Source: Limosilactobacillus sp. WILCCON 0051
GTDB taxonomy: Bacteria > Bacillota > Bacilli > Lactobacillales > Lactobacillaceae
Assembly: GCF_039955095.1 (NCBI RefSeq)
Contig: NZ_CP154878.1
Span: 868,001-932,000, forward strand
Reading direction: 5' to 3'
Length of the DNA stretch: 64,000 nucleotides
The notes beneath the pieces are model-generated. The model saw only the letters and a list, made by a program, of their open reading frames with translations, did not search any database and had not been told where the DNA came from. Each line of letters begins with the position of its first letter. The first letter of the stretch is position 1. The position numbers were made by a program, and so were the translations under genes. Below, piece after piece: positions 52,467-62,517 of this stretch.

Positions 52467-53696
52467 ATGGCTGAAAACGAAAACAAAGACGCGATGTTAG
52501 AAGCGCTCGACAGCATCAAAGAAGTTAAGGTTGGCGATGTTGTTAAGGGCAAGGTACTGCAAATTGATGATCGTCAAGCGATCGTTGGTATTGAAGACTC
52601 AGGTGTTGAAGGGGTTGTCCCGGCTAACCAACTGTCTTCCAAGCCCGTTGAAGACATCAACACGGTTGTGAAGGTCGGCGACGAACTGGACCTGGTTGTC
52701 ATCTCCAAGATTGGCAGCGACAAGGAAAACGGCAGCTACCTGCTTTCACACCGGCGCTTGGAAGCCATGAAGGTATGGGACGATCTGGAAAAGAAATTCG
52801 AAGCTGGTGAAACGATCACGGCTAAGGTTACCCAAGCTGTTAAGGGTGGTCTGGTTGTAGATGCTGGCGTTCGTGGTTTCGTACCTGCCTCAATGATTAC
52901 TGACCACTACGTTGAAGACTTGAACCAATTCAAGGGTCAAGAACTTGAATTCAAGATTGTTGAAATTGAACCAAGCGACAACCGCCTGATCCTTTCTCAC
53001 AAGGAAATCGTTCAAGCTCAACACGAAGAAGCTGCTAAGAAGGTCTTCTCTGAACTGCAACCTGGCGACGTTGTCGAAGGTAAGGTAGCTCGGATGACCA
53101 ACTTTGGTGCCTTCATCGACCTTGGCGGCGTAGACGGTCTGGTTCACGTTTCCGAAATTTCCTACGACCACGTTGACAAGCCATCTGACGTACTGGAAGT
53201 TGGCCAAGACGTTAAGGTTAAGGTTCTGAGCGTTGACCCAGAACGTGAACGGATTTCTCTGTCCATCAAGCAAACGCTGCCTGGACCATGGGATGACATC
53301 CAAGACAAGGCTCCAGTTGGTGCTGTCTTGACTGGTACTGTTAAGCGCCTGACCAGCTTTGGTGCTTTTGTTGAAGTATTCCCTGGCGTTGAAGGTTTGG
53401 TACACATTTCCCAAATCTCCCACAAGCACATCGCAACGCCAGCTGATGTTCTGAAGCCAGGTGAAGAAGTCAAGGTTAAGGTTCTGAACGTTGACCCTGA
53501 ACACCAACGTCTGGGCTTGTCCATCAAGGCATTGGAAGAAAAGCCAGCTGGTTCTGACAACAACGAAGGCCACCGTGGCGGCAACCGTCGTCCTCGTCGT
53601 CGTAACAACGACTACAAGGCCAACATGCCAGAAGAAGAAAACGGCTTTACGCTGGGCGATCTGATCGGTGATGAACTGAAGAACGCTCGCAAGTAA
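52467..53696 (+). CDS. rpsA: S1 RNA-binding domain protein / 30S ribosomal protein S1
   Basis: A 409-residue protein with four S1 OB-fold repeats, starting near residues 18 (VGDVVKGKVLQIDDRQAIVG), 105 (GETITAKVTQAVKGGLVVDA), 193 (GDVVEGKVARMTNFGAFIDL) and 278 (GAVLTGTVKRLTSFGAFVEV), and a basic/acidic tail with GNRRPRRRN. This is the Firmicutes form, shorter than the six-domain S1 of E. coli. ATG at 52467 after AAGGAGGA is chosen. Codon bias is strong, in keeping with high expression. Confidence 0.94.
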   Translation: MAENENKDAMLEALDSIKEVKVGDVVKGKVLQIDDRQAIVGIEDSGVEGVVPANQLSSKPVEDINTVVKVGDELDLVVISKIGSDKENGSYLLSHRRLEAMKVWDDLEKKFEAGETITAKVTQAVKGGLVVDAGVRGFVPASMITDHYVEDLNQFKGQELEFKIVEIEPSDNRLILSHKEIVQAQHEEAAKKVFSELQPGDVVEGKVARMTNFGAFIDLGGVDGLVHVSEISYDHVDKPSDVLEVGQDVKVKVLSVDPERERISLSIKQTLPGPWDDIQDKAPVGAVLTGTVKRLTSFGAFVEVFPGVEGLVHISQISHKHIATPADVLKPGEEVKVKVLNVDPEHQRLGLSIKALEEKPAGSDNNEGHRGGNRRPRRRNNDYKANMPEEENGFTLGDLIGDELKNARK

Positions 53697-53715
53697 TTTA
53701 ACATTGCGTTAAGAG

Positions 53716-53747
53716 CAAAGCTGGGATTTTTCCCAGCTTTGTTTTTT
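53716..53747 (+). terminator. Terminator after rpsA
   Basis: CAAAGCTGGGA / TCCCAGCTTTG followed by TTTTTT. Confidence 0.95.
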
Positions 53748-53826
53748 CATCAAGACTTTTTAGGCGCAAGTCTGAAAGTTTTATTTAGGAGCAGATTAAA
53801 TCTAATTAGAAAGAAGGTGCCGCTTT

Positions 53827-55137
53827 ATGGCAAATCCAATCGTTGCCATCGTTGGACGCCCCAATGTTGGCAAGTCCACGTTATTCAACCGGGTTGCCGG
53901 CGAACGAATCTCAATCGTTGAAGATACGCCAGGCGTTACGCGTGACCGCATCTATGCCCACGGCGAATGGCTGGGCAAGCATTTTAGCTTGATCGATACT
54001 GGTGGGATTGAAATGTCCGATCAGCCGCTGTCAACCCAGATTCGCGAACAGGCTGAAGTAGCCATTGATGAAGCCGACGTAATCGTAATGGTAGTTGACG
54101 TGCGCAGTGGAGTTACTGATGCCGATGAACAGGTTGCGCAGATTCTGTACCGTTCTGATAAGCCAGTCGTTTTAGCGGTCAATAAGGTTGACAATCCAGA
54201 ACGACGCTCAGATGTCTATGACTTCTACTCGCTGGGTCTGGGCGAACCATATCCCGTTTCCAGCGTCCATGGCGTCGGGGTCGGGGATCTTTTGGATGCC
54301 GTCATCAAAAACTTCCCTGAAAATGCCGCCAACGAAGAAGATGACACGATTCATTTCAGCTTGATTGGTCGGCCAAACGTTGGCAAGTCTTCAATCGTCA
54401 ATGCCATGCTGGGTGAAGACCGGGTAATCGTATCCAATATTGCTGGGACAACACGCGATGCGATCGATACTCATTTCAAGGCTGATGGTCGTGAGTTTAC
54501 GATGGTTGACACGGCTGGGATCAAGAAAAAAGGCAAGCTTTATGAAAATACTGAACGCTATGCCTTGATGCGCTCGATGCGGGCGATTGATGGCAGTGAC
54601 GTGGTATTGGTCGTTTTAAACGCCGAAGAAGGCATTCGCGAGCTGGACAAGCATATCGCCGGCTATGCGCATGAAGCTGGTAAGGGGATCATTATCGTAG
54701 TCAACAAGTGGGATACGATTCCGGATCGCGACCAGCGCACGATGACTGACTTTACCAATCTGATTCGGCAAGAGTTCCAGTATCTCAGCTATGCGCCGAT
54801 TATTTTTGTTTCGGCTAAAACCCGCCAGCGGCTGATTAAGCTGCCAAAGATGATTGAAGAGGTTTATGATCACTGTCGTCGACGGATTCAATCATCCGTG
54901 CTCAACGACGTCATTATGGATGCGATTGCGGCTAACCCAACGCCAAGCACGAATGGTCGCCGTCTGCGCGTCTATTACGCAACTCAGGTGGCAATTGAAC
55001 CGCCAACGTTCGTTATTTTTGTAAACGATCCCGACTTGATGCACTTCTCTTATGCCCGTTATTTAGAGAATCAGATTCGGCAGGCGTTTGATTTTTCAGG
55101 TACGCCGATTCATCTGATCAAGCGGAAGCGAAAGTAG
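53827..55137 (+). CDS. der: GTPase Der (EngA)
   Basis: Essential double-GTPase of 50S ribosome assembly. It is 436 residues. Two G domains: first P-loop GRPNVGKST at 10-18 with DTGG, NKVD; second GRPNVGKSS at 181-189 with DTAG and NKWD; a C-terminal KH-like domain (about 355-436) ends in a basic LIKRKRK. GAAAGAAGGTG precedes the ATG. Confidence 0.98.
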   Translation: MANPIVAIVGRPNVGKSTLFNRVAGERISIVEDTPGVTRDRIYAHGEWLGKHFSLIDTGGIEMSDQPLSTQIREQAEVAIDEADVIVMVVDVRSGVTDADEQVAQILYRSDKPVVLAVNKVDNPERRSDVYDFYSLGLGEPYPVSSVHGVGVGDLLDAVIKNFPENAANEEDDTIHFSLIGRPNVGKSSIVNAMLGEDRVIVSNIAGTTRDAIDTHFKADGREFTMVDTAGIKKKGKLYENTERYALMRSMRAIDGSDVVLVVLNAEEGIRELDKHIAGYAHEAGKGIIIVVNKWDTIPDRDQRTMTDFTNLIRQEFQYLSYAPIIFVSAKTRQRLIKLPKMIEEVYDHCRRRIQSSVLNDVIMDAIAANPTPSTNGRRLRVYYATQVAIEPPTFVIFVNDPDLMHFSYARYLENQIRQAFDFSGTPIHLIKRKRK

Positions 55138-55458
55138 GCTGTGCCATAGGATCGACAGCGGTTTTTATCCCCAAAACCAAACCGGACTAATCTTAGATAA
55201 CGCTGACTTTCATCAACTTTTGGCGATTGGAAACGGCTAAATCAGCTGAATTTTAATGATAACGTTCGCAAATCGGCATTTAATTGAAATTTCATTTAAA
55301 AAGTCCGTTAAACCGCTTGTCAGCGCGGTTTCACTATGCTAATCTAGTTTTTGAAATGATGCGTGAGCACGTTATTGTTTCGTTAATTTTGGACCACTCA
55401 AAATTAACTGATCCTATGACGAGGAAGTTTCCATCGTCAATGGTGGGAGGTGAAACAC
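55138..55458 (+). promoter_or_regulatory. hup upstream region with promoter and -35 palindrome
   Basis: A 321-bp gap before hup. Promoter: TTGTCA (55317-55322), 17-base spacer and TAATCT (55340-55345) with TGC extension. The -35 box sits in the spacer of a 7-bp inverted repeat, AAACCGC (55310-55316) and GCGGTTT (55325-55331). A hairpin GACGAGGAA...TTCCATCGTC lies at 55418-55438 just upstream of the ribosome binding site GGGAGGTG. A weak hairpin with T-run near 55140-55170 may end der transcription. No gene is seen. Confidence 0.65.
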
Positions 55459-55734
55459 ATGGCAAACAAAGCACAACTGGTTAGCGACGTTGCTACGGCA
55501 ACTGGTCTGACGAAGAAGGATGCTACGGCTGCTGTAGACGCTGTCTTCAGTTCCATCCAAGCATCTCTGGCCAAGGGTGAAAAGGTTCAATTAATCGGTT
55601 TTGGTAACTTTGAAGTACGGCAACGCGCCGCACGTAAAGGTCGCAACCCACAAACTGGACAAGAAATTGAAATCCCTGCAAGCAAGGTTCCAGCATTCAA
55701 GCCGGGCAAAGCTTTGAAGGACGCCGTTAAGTAA
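55459..55734 (+). CDS. hup: DNA-binding protein HU
   Basis: Histone-like dimeric DNA-bending protein, 91 residues. [22 protein letters not shown], then [23 protein letters not shown] with the DNA-contacting beta-arm residues and the C-terminal [15 protein letters not shown] identify it. ATG at 55459 follows GGGAGGTG. Codon use is strongly biased and the promoter is extended -10 type, fitting high expression. Confidence 0.98.
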   Translation: MANKAQLVSDVATATGLTKKDATAAVDAVFSSIQASLAKGEKVQLIGFGNFEVRQRAARKGRNPQTGQEIEIPASKVPAFKPGKALKDAVK

Positions 55735-55755
55735 TTAACGACGATAAAAAAAATG

Positions 55756-55789
55756 AAGCGACGATCGTTTTAAACGGTCGTCGCTTTTC
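55756..55789 (+). terminator. Terminator after hup
   Basis: AAGCGACGATCGTTT / AAACGGTCGTCGCTT hairpin with T-rich tail. Confidence 0.9.
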
Positions 55790-55932
55790 TTATCATGGAT
55801 TTAAAATGGTCGCTGTTTGGATTTGATAAAGCACTGAAATTTGATATCTTTGACTGACAGGACTTTATCACGAGTGCTGACGCTGTTTTATGTTAAACTA
55901 AAAAAGCATGATTAAACAAAGGAGGAAATAGC

Positions 55933-57192
55933 GTGACCTTTTCCGAAAAATGTCTGCAGGCAATTGAAGATGGCAACATGGAAGAAGCCCAAAAAGAATT
56001 TGCCTGGGCGCTGCGCAAAGACGATGATGAGATTCTGTTCAATCTAGCGGAACAACTATACGCACTGGGCTTGATGCCGCAAGCTCGTCGCGCCTATCTG
56101 AAGCTGTTGGAGCGCTATCCGGATGAAGATGAGCTGCGAACTGCGCTGGCTGAGATTGCGATCGATAATGGCCATAACGATGAGGCATTAGCCTATCTGA
56201 CGCAGATTGCGCCTGATTCGCCAGCTTATGTCCAAGCGCTGCTGGTGGCGGCTGATCTTTACCAAACCGAGGGGCAGTTTGAGGTGACGGAAGCCAAGCT
56301 CAAACAGGCCTATCAAGCAGCCCCAGAAGAGCCGGCCGTTTTGTTTGCCATGGGTGAGTTCTACTATCTGGTGGGTCAGTTTGACAAAGCAGTGCCGTTT
56401 TATTTTGCACTGATTCAAACCGGTGCCGTAGAGTTTGCCAAGGTTGATATCGCGGCGCGTTTAGGAATGGCCTACGCACAAAGCGGTCATTATGAGCAGG
56501 CACTGGGCTATCTCAAACAGGTTGCACCAGCATATCAGACCAGCGACGTTCGTTTTCAAACCGGACTGACGCAGCTGGAATTGGGCGAATTCAAGGATGC
56601 CATTGAAACGCTGACTGATCTGATCAAAGATGATGACCAGTACGCTTCGGCCTATCCTGCCTTGGCGCGGGCCTATGAGCAGACGCAGCAGTATGAGGCC
56701 GGTTTGAAAGCCGTTCAAGAAGGTCTGGGCGTTGATCAGTACAACGAGAATCTTTTTGCGTTGGCGGCAAGAATGGCCAGTCACGTTGGCGATTTTAAAC
56801 TAATGCAAAAATATCTGCAGCAGGCTCATGAGCTGGATCCGGATAATTTAACGATTACTTTGGAATACAGCAATCTGCTGATTAAGCAAGGCGAACACCA
56901 AGTCAACGTCAAGCTGCTGGCGCCATTGGTCAAGGCAGATGAAGTCGATCCCCAGCTGGATTGGAATCTGGCAGTTTCCTATCAAGCATTGGAAAAATAC
57001 GATCTGGCCGAGCAGTTCTATCAGGCGGCGATGCCAAGCTATAATGAAAACGTCGACTTTTTAAAGAGTCTGATCGGCTTTTACCAAGAAACCGGGCAGC
57101 GTGACTTGATGATCGACGAAATGGAACATTACGTCCGGCTTAATCCCGCTGATACTGAGATGCAGGAGCGCCTGGATCAAGAAATATTCTAA
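55933..57192 (+). CDS. Tetratricopeptide repeat protein (YpiA-like)
   Basis: A 419-residue cytosolic protein built almost entirely of TPR-like helical pairs (for example ALRKDDDEILFNLAEQLYALGLMPQARRAYLKLLERYPDE, ALGYLKQVAPAYQTSDVRFQTGLTQLELGEFKDA). No enzyme motif. Probably a protein-interaction scaffold; homologues lie in the same place after hup in lactobacilli. The start is GTG at 55933 behind AGGAGG. A hairpin terminator follows. Confidence 0.88.
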   Translation: MTFSEKCLQAIEDGNMEEAQKEFAWALRKDDDEILFNLAEQLYALGLMPQARRAYLKLLERYPDEDELRTALAEIAIDNGHNDEALAYLTQIAPDSPAYVQALLVAADLYQTEGQFEVTEAKLKQAYQAAPEEPAVLFAMGEFYYLVGQFDKAVPFYFALIQTGAVEFAKVDIAARLGMAYAQSGHYEQALGYLKQVAPAYQTSDVRFQTGLTQLELGEFKDAIETLTDLIKDDDQYASAYPALARAYEQTQQYEAGLKAVQEGLGVDQYNENLFALAARMASHVGDFKLMQKYLQQAHELDPDNLTITLEYSNLLIKQGEHQVNVKLLAPLVKADEVDPQLDWNLAVSYQALEKYDLAEQFYQAAMPSYNENVDFLKSLIGFYQETGQRDLMIDEMEHYVRLNPADTEMQERLDQEIF

Positions 57193-57194
57193 AT

Positions 57195-57225
57195 AAAAAG
57201 GTTCCGTATCATGCGGAACCTTTTT
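57195..57225. terminator. Bidirectional terminator between the TPR gene and the Xer-like gene
   Basis: AAAAAGGTTCCG / CGGAACCTTTTT perfect stem between convergent genes. Confidence 0.95.
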
Positions 57226-58051
57226 ATTTTAGCTGCAGCAAGAGACGCTGATAATAGAGCAGGGACTGTGGATTTAATCGGAGTCGAGTCTGCAGCTCTT
57301 GGGGCGTGGCGTCGCAATGCTGAGCAATCTCATAAAGAATATAACTTTGGTGCAGATACTTGGGAGCCAGCTTAAAGCCCAGATAGTCCTCATCGGCTTT
57401 GAGGTATTTAAACAAACCGGCATTGCTGATCCAGGGATGCTCGCGGTTCAGCCGCTGCTTTAAAAAGATATCCTGGCAGTTCTGCAGCTGCTGAATAGGT
57501 GCGATATAGGCAGCAAAGGTCTTCATAAAGTTTCGTTCGACGGCGTTTTTGGGTTCCAGGCTGCGCCATACGTCCCCAAATCCTGGCTGCAGAAACTCAG
57601 CAACCGTATAGCCGCGGCTGCTTAAGAACAAAACGGCGCGCGTATAGAGCTGCAGCTGATCGTCGACGAGAATGTCATCCAGCTTGAGCAGCCATTTAGT
57701 GGAAAGATGCTGATTGGGCTTGGTTGCCTTGCCGTGAATCGTCAGCGTGGGATAGTTGTCGATCAGCTGATGAGTAAACAAAAAGCGGAAATAGCGGCTG
57801 AGCTGAGAAAGCACCTTGTTAAAAGTCGCCAGGGTAATGTCCTGCTCGTCACGCAGCCAGTTCAGGTAGGCCCGGACATCGGTTTCCGTTACGTTGTTGG
57901 CGCTGGGATCATGAGCATAGATCGGACGCTGATCTTCGAGATAGTTAAATAATTGACGCAGCGTGGCATCATAGGCATCAATGGTCATCTGCGCGCGGCC
58001 AATGGCTTTAAGCTCCCGATGAAAGGCAGTCTGGTAAGGATATTGATCCAT
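57224..58051 (-). CDS. Degenerate Xer-like recombinase homologue
   Basis: A 275-residue protein with the N-terminal SAM-like core-binding domain of tyrosine recombinases (TIDAYDATLRQLFNYL, FNKVLSQLSRYFRFLF, about 22-95) but a decayed catalytic domain. Aligned with XerD, the GMR arginine becomes GYT (T148), HxxR becomes KYLH (K231, H234) and LGH is replaced by TRLRLN; only the nucleophile position YYQ (Y266/Y267) remains. The frame is intact with AAAGGAGC upstream, so it is a maintained gene, not a fresh pseudogene. It could bind DNA without recombining it. Function unknown. Confidence 0.7.
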   Translation of the reverse strand: MDQYPYQTAFHRELKAIGRAQMTIDAYDATLRQLFNYLEDQRPIYAHDPSANNVTETDVRAYLNWLRDEQDITLATFNKVLSQLSRYFRFLFTHQLIDNYPTLTIHGKATKPNQHLSTKWLLKLDDILVDDQLQLYTRAVLFLSSRGYTVAEFLQPGFGDVWRSLEPKNAVERNFMKTFAAYIAPIQQLQNCQDIFLKQRLNREHPWISNAGLFKYLKADEDYLGFKLAPKYLHQSYILYEIAQHCDATPQELQTRLRLNPQSLLYYQRLLLQLK

Positions 58052-58339
58052 AAAAAAGCTCCTTTCTGATTTTTTCAGTAGTAATGATTTACCTTAACGA
58101 TAACGCGAAATCAAACCGAAAGCAAGCATAACCGATTGCGGCCTCCATAAACCAATCTAGGCTGCTGGGGCTGTTTTCAAGTCGACGGGGCCGAGTCAAT
58201 GTTGTTATATGATGATCGCTGGGATGGGATTGATAAAGTTGGCGAAATTGCAGATCTCGTTTTCGAGCCCCCGAAAGTTTGCTAAAATGGTTAGGACTGG
58301 TTATGACAACCAAATCCACGAAACAAGGAAATGATATCC
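58052..58339 (+). promoter_or_regulatory. Divergent region between Xer-like gene and cca
   Basis: Contains the probable cca promoter, an extended -10 TGCTAAAAT at 58280-58288 with no good -35. CTCGTTTTCGAG at 58257-58268 is a short palindrome just upstream. Nothing else was recognised. Confidence 0.5.
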
Positions 58340-59572
58340 GTGAAAATCGAAAAACTGCCGGCCGTCTTTGAACCAGCACGGCCGATTCTGCAGCGAATTG
58401 AACAGGCTGGATATGAGGCCTATTTTGTCGGCGGCTGCGTGCGCGATACGATTTTGGGTGATCCGATTCATGACATCGATATTGCCACCAGCGCCTACCC
58501 GGCCGAAATCAAGCAGATCTTTAATCGTACGGTTGATACCGGCATTGAGCATGGGACGGTTATGATTTTGGATCATGGCGTTGGCTACGAAACGACCACT
58601 TTTCGAACTGAATCCGGCTACCAGGACTTTCGGCGCCCAGATTCGGTAACGTTTGTCCGCTCGCTGGCAGAGGACTTAAAGCGGCGCGACTTTACGATCA
58701 ATGCCCTGGCGCTGAAAGAAAACGGCGAGGTCATCGATTTGTTTGATGGGCTGGGCGACTTAAAGCGGCATCTGATCAAGGCGGTGGGCGAACCAGCTGA
58801 ACGTTTCCATGAAGACGCGCTGCGGATGATGCGGGCCGTGCGTTTTGCCAGCAAGCTGAACTTTAAGATTGATGAGCCAACCAAGCAGGGCATCAAAGAC
58901 AACGCACCGCTGCTGGAAAAGATTGCCGTGGAACGGATTCGGGTTGAATTTGAAAAGCTGCTGTTAGGACAGAACCCTGTGGCCGGACTGACCGATCTGA
59001 TTGAAACTGATCTTTACCGCTATTGTCCGAAACTTGCTGATCAAAAGACGGCTCTTGATCAGCTGCTGGACCTAAAGCCATGGCAGCTGAAAACAGAAGC
59101 TGAGGCCTGGGCGGTGCTGATGAGAGTCATGCAGCTGGATCATGCCCAGCGCAATGCCTTTTTAAAAGCTTGGAAGACCTCCAATGATCTGATCAGCGCC
59201 GTGCAGAAAATCGTTTTGGCAGCCGATGCGATTTTAAATGATCAGCTGACGCCAGCAATTCTGTTTGCTACTGGAGAAAAGCTTTTGATCAGTGCCAATC
59301 GAGTCGCGGCATTATTTGGTCAGTCGCAAGAAGAACTTGACCTGCGTGATCGCTACCAGGCACTGCCGATCAAAAACGCCAAGGAATTGGCAGTCAATGG
59401 CGGCCAATTGATCAAGCTGGCGCACGTCAAGCCGGGGCCGAAGATGGGCAGAATTCTGCATCAGCTTCAGCAACAGGTCTTAGATCGGAAGCTGCCCAAC
59501 GATCAAAACGCGTTATTAGCAGCAGCGGCACAATTAGCAAAAGAGGATGGCAATGAAAACATTAAGAGCTGA
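58340..59572 (+). CDS. cca: CCA tRNA nucleotidyltransferase
   Basis: Adds or repairs the 3' CCA end of tRNAs. It is 410 residues. The nucleotidyltransferase core has AYFVGGCVRDTILG and DIDIATSA with the catalytic aspartates, followed by RRDFTINALAL, EDALRMMRAVRFASKLNF and a helical tRNA-binding tail. The start is taken at GTG 58340 (giving MKIEKLP) because AAGGAAATGAT is then well spaced; the ATG at 58331 lies within three bases of it. Overlaps the ABC-F gene by 20 bases. Confidence 0.95.
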   Translation: MKIEKLPAVFEPARPILQRIEQAGYEAYFVGGCVRDTILGDPIHDIDIATSAYPAEIKQIFNRTVDTGIEHGTVMILDHGVGYETTTFRTESGYQDFRRPDSVTFVRSLAEDLKRRDFTINALALKENGEVIDLFDGLGDLKRHLIKAVGEPAERFHEDALRMMRAVRFASKLNFKIDEPTKQGIKDNAPLLEKIAVERIRVEFEKLLLGQNPVAGLTDLIETDLYRYCPKLADQKTALDQLLDLKPWQLKTEAEAWAVLMRVMQLDHAQRNAFLKAWKTSNDLISAVQKIVLAADAILNDQLTPAILFATGEKLLISANRVAALFGQSQEELDLRDRYQALPIKNAKELAVNGGQLIKLAHVKPGPKMGRILHQLQQQVLDRKLPNDQNALLAAAAQLAKEDGNENIKS

Positions 59573-61466
59573 AAATCTAACCAGTACGTATGGCGAAAAA
59601 ACACTGTTTAAAGACGTTTCGTTCATTATCAACGAACAGGACCGCATTGGCTTGATCGGCACCAACGGCAGCGGCAAGACCTCGCTTTTAAACGTTATCA
59701 GCGGCGCGGTCAGCCCTGAAGCCGGCGAGATCATCAAGCCCAGCGACTATTCGATTGGCTTTTTGAAGCAGCAGCCAGACCTGGATGAAGAAAAAACGAT
59801 CATGGATGCCGTGTTTGCTGGCGGGCAGCCAGTCTTTCAAACGATTCGGCAATATGAAAAAGCGCTGCTGGATTATAGCGCACACCCTGAAGACTCCAGA
59901 TTGAGCGATCGTTTTACCAAGATGCAGGCTGCTATGGATCAAGAGGACGCCTGGGAAGCCGACAGCCGCGTCAAGACGATTTTGACGCAGCTGAAAATCA
60001 ATGATGCCAACCAAAAAATCAAGGAGCTTTCAGGTGGTCAGCGCAAGCGGGTTGGCCTGGCTCAGGTTTTGATTCAAGAACCCGATCTGCTGATGTTAGA
60101 TGAGCCAACCAACCATTTGGACATCGACTCGATCATGTGGCTGCAGGACTATCTGGCCAGTTATCGTGGGGCCGTGCTGGTCGTTACGCATGATCGCTAC
60201 TTTTTGGATCAGGTTGCCAATCATATCTGGGAGCTGTCGTTTGGCAAGCTTTACCATTATGACGGCAACTATCAGGACTTCGTAGCCCAAAAAGCGACCC
60301 GGGTTGAACTGGCACAGGAAGGCGAGCGCAAGCGGCAGGCCCTTTATAAAAAAGAGCTGGCCTGGATGCGGCATGGAGCCAAGGCGCGCTCAACCAAGCA
60401 AAAGGGCCGGATCAATCGTTTTAACGAACTCAAGGACAACCTAGGCAAGCTTAAAGTCGATGAGGACATCTCGATTGAACTGGGCTCGCAGCGGCTGGGT
60501 AAAGACGTCATTGAGATGCAGCATGCCAATCTTAAGTATGGCGATCGTGAAATTTTAGACGACTTCAACTGGCTGGTGCAGGCCGGCGATCGAATCGGCA
60601 TTACCGGCGAAAACGGTGCCGGCAAGACCTCGCTTTTAAATGTGATTGCTGGCCGCACCAAGCTTGATTCAGGCGTTTTGAAGATTGGCGAGACCGTTAA
60701 GCTGGGATACTACACGCAGCAGACGGAAGGCATTGATGACGACAAGCGCATGATCAGCTATCTGACTGAAGTGGCTGACAACGTGGTCGATAAAAACGGC
60801 AATCGGGTCAACGTTACGCAGCTGCTGGAGCGTTTCCTGTTTCCACGGTTTATGCATGGGACGCTGATTCGGAAGCTTTCTGGTGGTGAAAAGCGGCGGC
60901 TGTATCTGTTGAAGATCTTGATGCAGCAGCCAAACGTCCTGCTTTTGGATGAGCCGACCAACGATTTGGACATTGGCACGCTGACGGTATTGGAAGACTA
61001 TTTGGACGATTTCGCTGGAACGGTCATTACGGTTTCGCACGACCGCTACTTTTTGGACAAGGTAGCCGATAATCTGCTGATCTTCCATGGTCAGGGCAAG
61101 ATTGAGCGCTACCGCGGCTACTACACTGAATATCTCAAAAAGGCCCAAGCTGATGCACAGGCGGCTCAGGCAGCTAAATCCGCAGCCAAGGCAGCTGCCA
61201 AGAAAACGGCCTCGCCTGCTAAACCAGCCAACACTGCCAAGGTAAAGACCAAGCTGACCTATGCCGAAAAACTGGAATGGGATCATATTGACGAAGAAAT
61301 CGATCAGCTGGATACGCGCCAAAAACAGATTGAAGAAGAAATGGCAGCTAATGGCGATAACTACGCTAAACTGGCTGAACTGCAAAAAGAACTGGATGAG
61401 GTCCAAAAAGCTTTGGCAGAAAAAACCGAACGCTGGGAATATCTCAGCGAGTTTGTGGATGAATAG
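59553..61466 (+). CDS. ABC-F family ATPase (Uup-like)
   Basis: Soluble twin-cassette ATPase of the ABC-F type, acting on ribosomes rather than in transport; no membrane domain. It is 637 residues. First cassette: GTNGSGKTS, signature ELSGGQRKR, MLDEPTNHLD, then a charged linker (about 240-310) that would reach the ribosomal P/E region. Second cassette: GENGAGKTS, KLSGGEKRR, LLDEPTNDLD. The C terminus has an Ala/Lys linker and a coiled coil (about 575-637), as in Uup. ATG at 59553 is preferred to 59547 for spacing from GAGG. Confidence 0.92.
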   Translation: MKTLRAENLTSTYGEKTLFKDVSFIINEQDRIGLIGTNGSGKTSLLNVISGAVSPEAGEIIKPSDYSIGFLKQQPDLDEEKTIMDAVFAGGQPVFQTIRQYEKALLDYSAHPEDSRLSDRFTKMQAAMDQEDAWEADSRVKTILTQLKINDANQKIKELSGGQRKRVGLAQVLIQEPDLLMLDEPTNHLDIDSIMWLQDYLASYRGAVLVVTHDRYFLDQVANHIWELSFGKLYHYDGNYQDFVAQKATRVELAQEGERKRQALYKKELAWMRHGAKARSTKQKGRINRFNELKDNLGKLKVDEDISIELGSQRLGKDVIEMQHANLKYGDREILDDFNWLVQAGDRIGITGENGAGKTSLLNVIAGRTKLDSGVLKIGETVKLGYYTQQTEGIDDDKRMISYLTEVADNVVDKNGNRVNVTQLLERFLFPRFMHGTLIRKLSGGEKRRLYLLKILMQQPNVLLLDEPTNDLDIGTLTVLEDYLDDFAGTVITVSHDRYFLDKVADNLLIFHGQGKIERYRGYYTEYLKKAQADAQAAQAAKSAAKAAAKKTASPAKPANTAKVKTKLTYAEKLEWDHIDEEIDQLDTRQKQIEEEMAANGDNYAKLAELQKELDEVQKALAEKTERWEYLSEFVDE

Positions 61467-61543
61467 GCGGTCTTAATCAAGAGCCAGTCAGCTGGTGATA
61501 TGTTAAAATGGAACTTATTTGAACAGCGAAAGGAAGATTAGAC

Positions 61544-62506
61544 ATGGCAATCAATGATAATGAACAGCAGTATCTGGATCTGGCCCGCTACGTATTAGAG
61601 CATGGGCACGAAAAAAGCGATCGAACGGGAACGGGAACGCGCTCGGTTTTCGGCTATCAGATGCATTTTGATCTCAATGCCGGTTTTCCAATTCTAACCA
61701 CCAAGTTTGTTCCGTTTGGTCTGGTCAAAAGCGAGCTGCTGTGGTTTTTGCGCGGCGATACCAACATTCGCTTCCTGCTGCAGCATAAGAATCATATCTG
61801 GGATGAATGGGCCTTTAAAAAATGGGTGGAAAGTCCAGAATATCAAGGCCCTGACATGACGGATTTTGGTCACCGCTGGCTTAAGGACCCTGAATTTAAA
61901 AAGGTCTATCTCGAAGAAAAAAAGGCCTTTTGCGAGCGCATCTTGAATGATGATGAGTTTGCGCAAAAATATGGTGATCTGGGGCTGGTCTATGGCTCAC
62001 AATGGCGGCACTGGAAAACCAGCGATGGCCATTACATTGATCAGATTGCCAAAGTCATCGAACAGATCAAGACCACGCCGGATTCACGCCGGATGATCGT
62101 TTCGGCCTGGAATCCAGAAGACGTGGACAGCATGGCATTGCCGCCTTGCCACACGATGTTTCAATTCTACGTCAACGATGGCAAGCTGAGCTGTCAGCTG
62201 TATCAGCGCAGTGCCGATATTTTCTTGGGCGTGCCGTTCAACATTGCCAGCTATGCGCTTTTGACGCACATGATTGCCAAGGAATGCGGCCTGGGCGTGG
62301 GCGAGTTCGTGCATACTTTAGGAGATGCGCATATCTACAGCAATCACATTGAACAGATCAAAGAACAGCTTTCCCGAACGCCGCATCCAGCACCAAAACT
62401 GATTCTGCCGGCCGATCCAAAACCAGTTGATCAGTATGAGATGGAAGACATTAAGCTGGAAAACTATGAGCACGAGGCCGGGATCAAGGCCCCAGTTGCT
62501 GTTTAA
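61544..62506 (+). CDS. thyA: Thymidylate synthase
   Basis: Makes dTMP from dUMP using methylene-tetrahydrofolate. It has 320 residues, slightly longer than the 264 of E. coli because of the insertion found in lactobacillar enzymes ([31 protein letters not shown]). Catalytic Cys is in [32 protein letters not shown] binds dUMP. dfrA follows after 11 bases, forming the thyA-dfrA pair that regenerates the folate cofactor. Confidence 0.98.
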   Translation: MAINDNEQQYLDLARYVLEHGHEKSDRTGTGTRSVFGYQMHFDLNAGFPILTTKFVPFGLVKSELLWFLRGDTNIRFLLQHKNHIWDEWAFKKWVESPEYQGPDMTDFGHRWLKDPEFKKVYLEEKKAFCERILNDDEFAQKYGDLGLVYGSQWRHWKTSDGHYIDQIAKVIEQIKTTPDSRRMIVSAWNPEDVDSMALPPCHTMFQFYVNDGKLSCQLYQRSADIFLGVPFNIASYALLTHMIAKECGLGVGEFVHTLGDAHIYSNHIEQIKEQLSRTPHPAPKLILPADPKPVDQYEMEDIKLENYEHEAGIKAPVAV

Positions 62507-62517
62507 GAGGTGTTTTT

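Noticed and set aside
52890..53608. Long minus-strand frames opposite rpsA
   Set aside because: Antisense shadows produced by the strong codon bias and repeats of the S1 domains.
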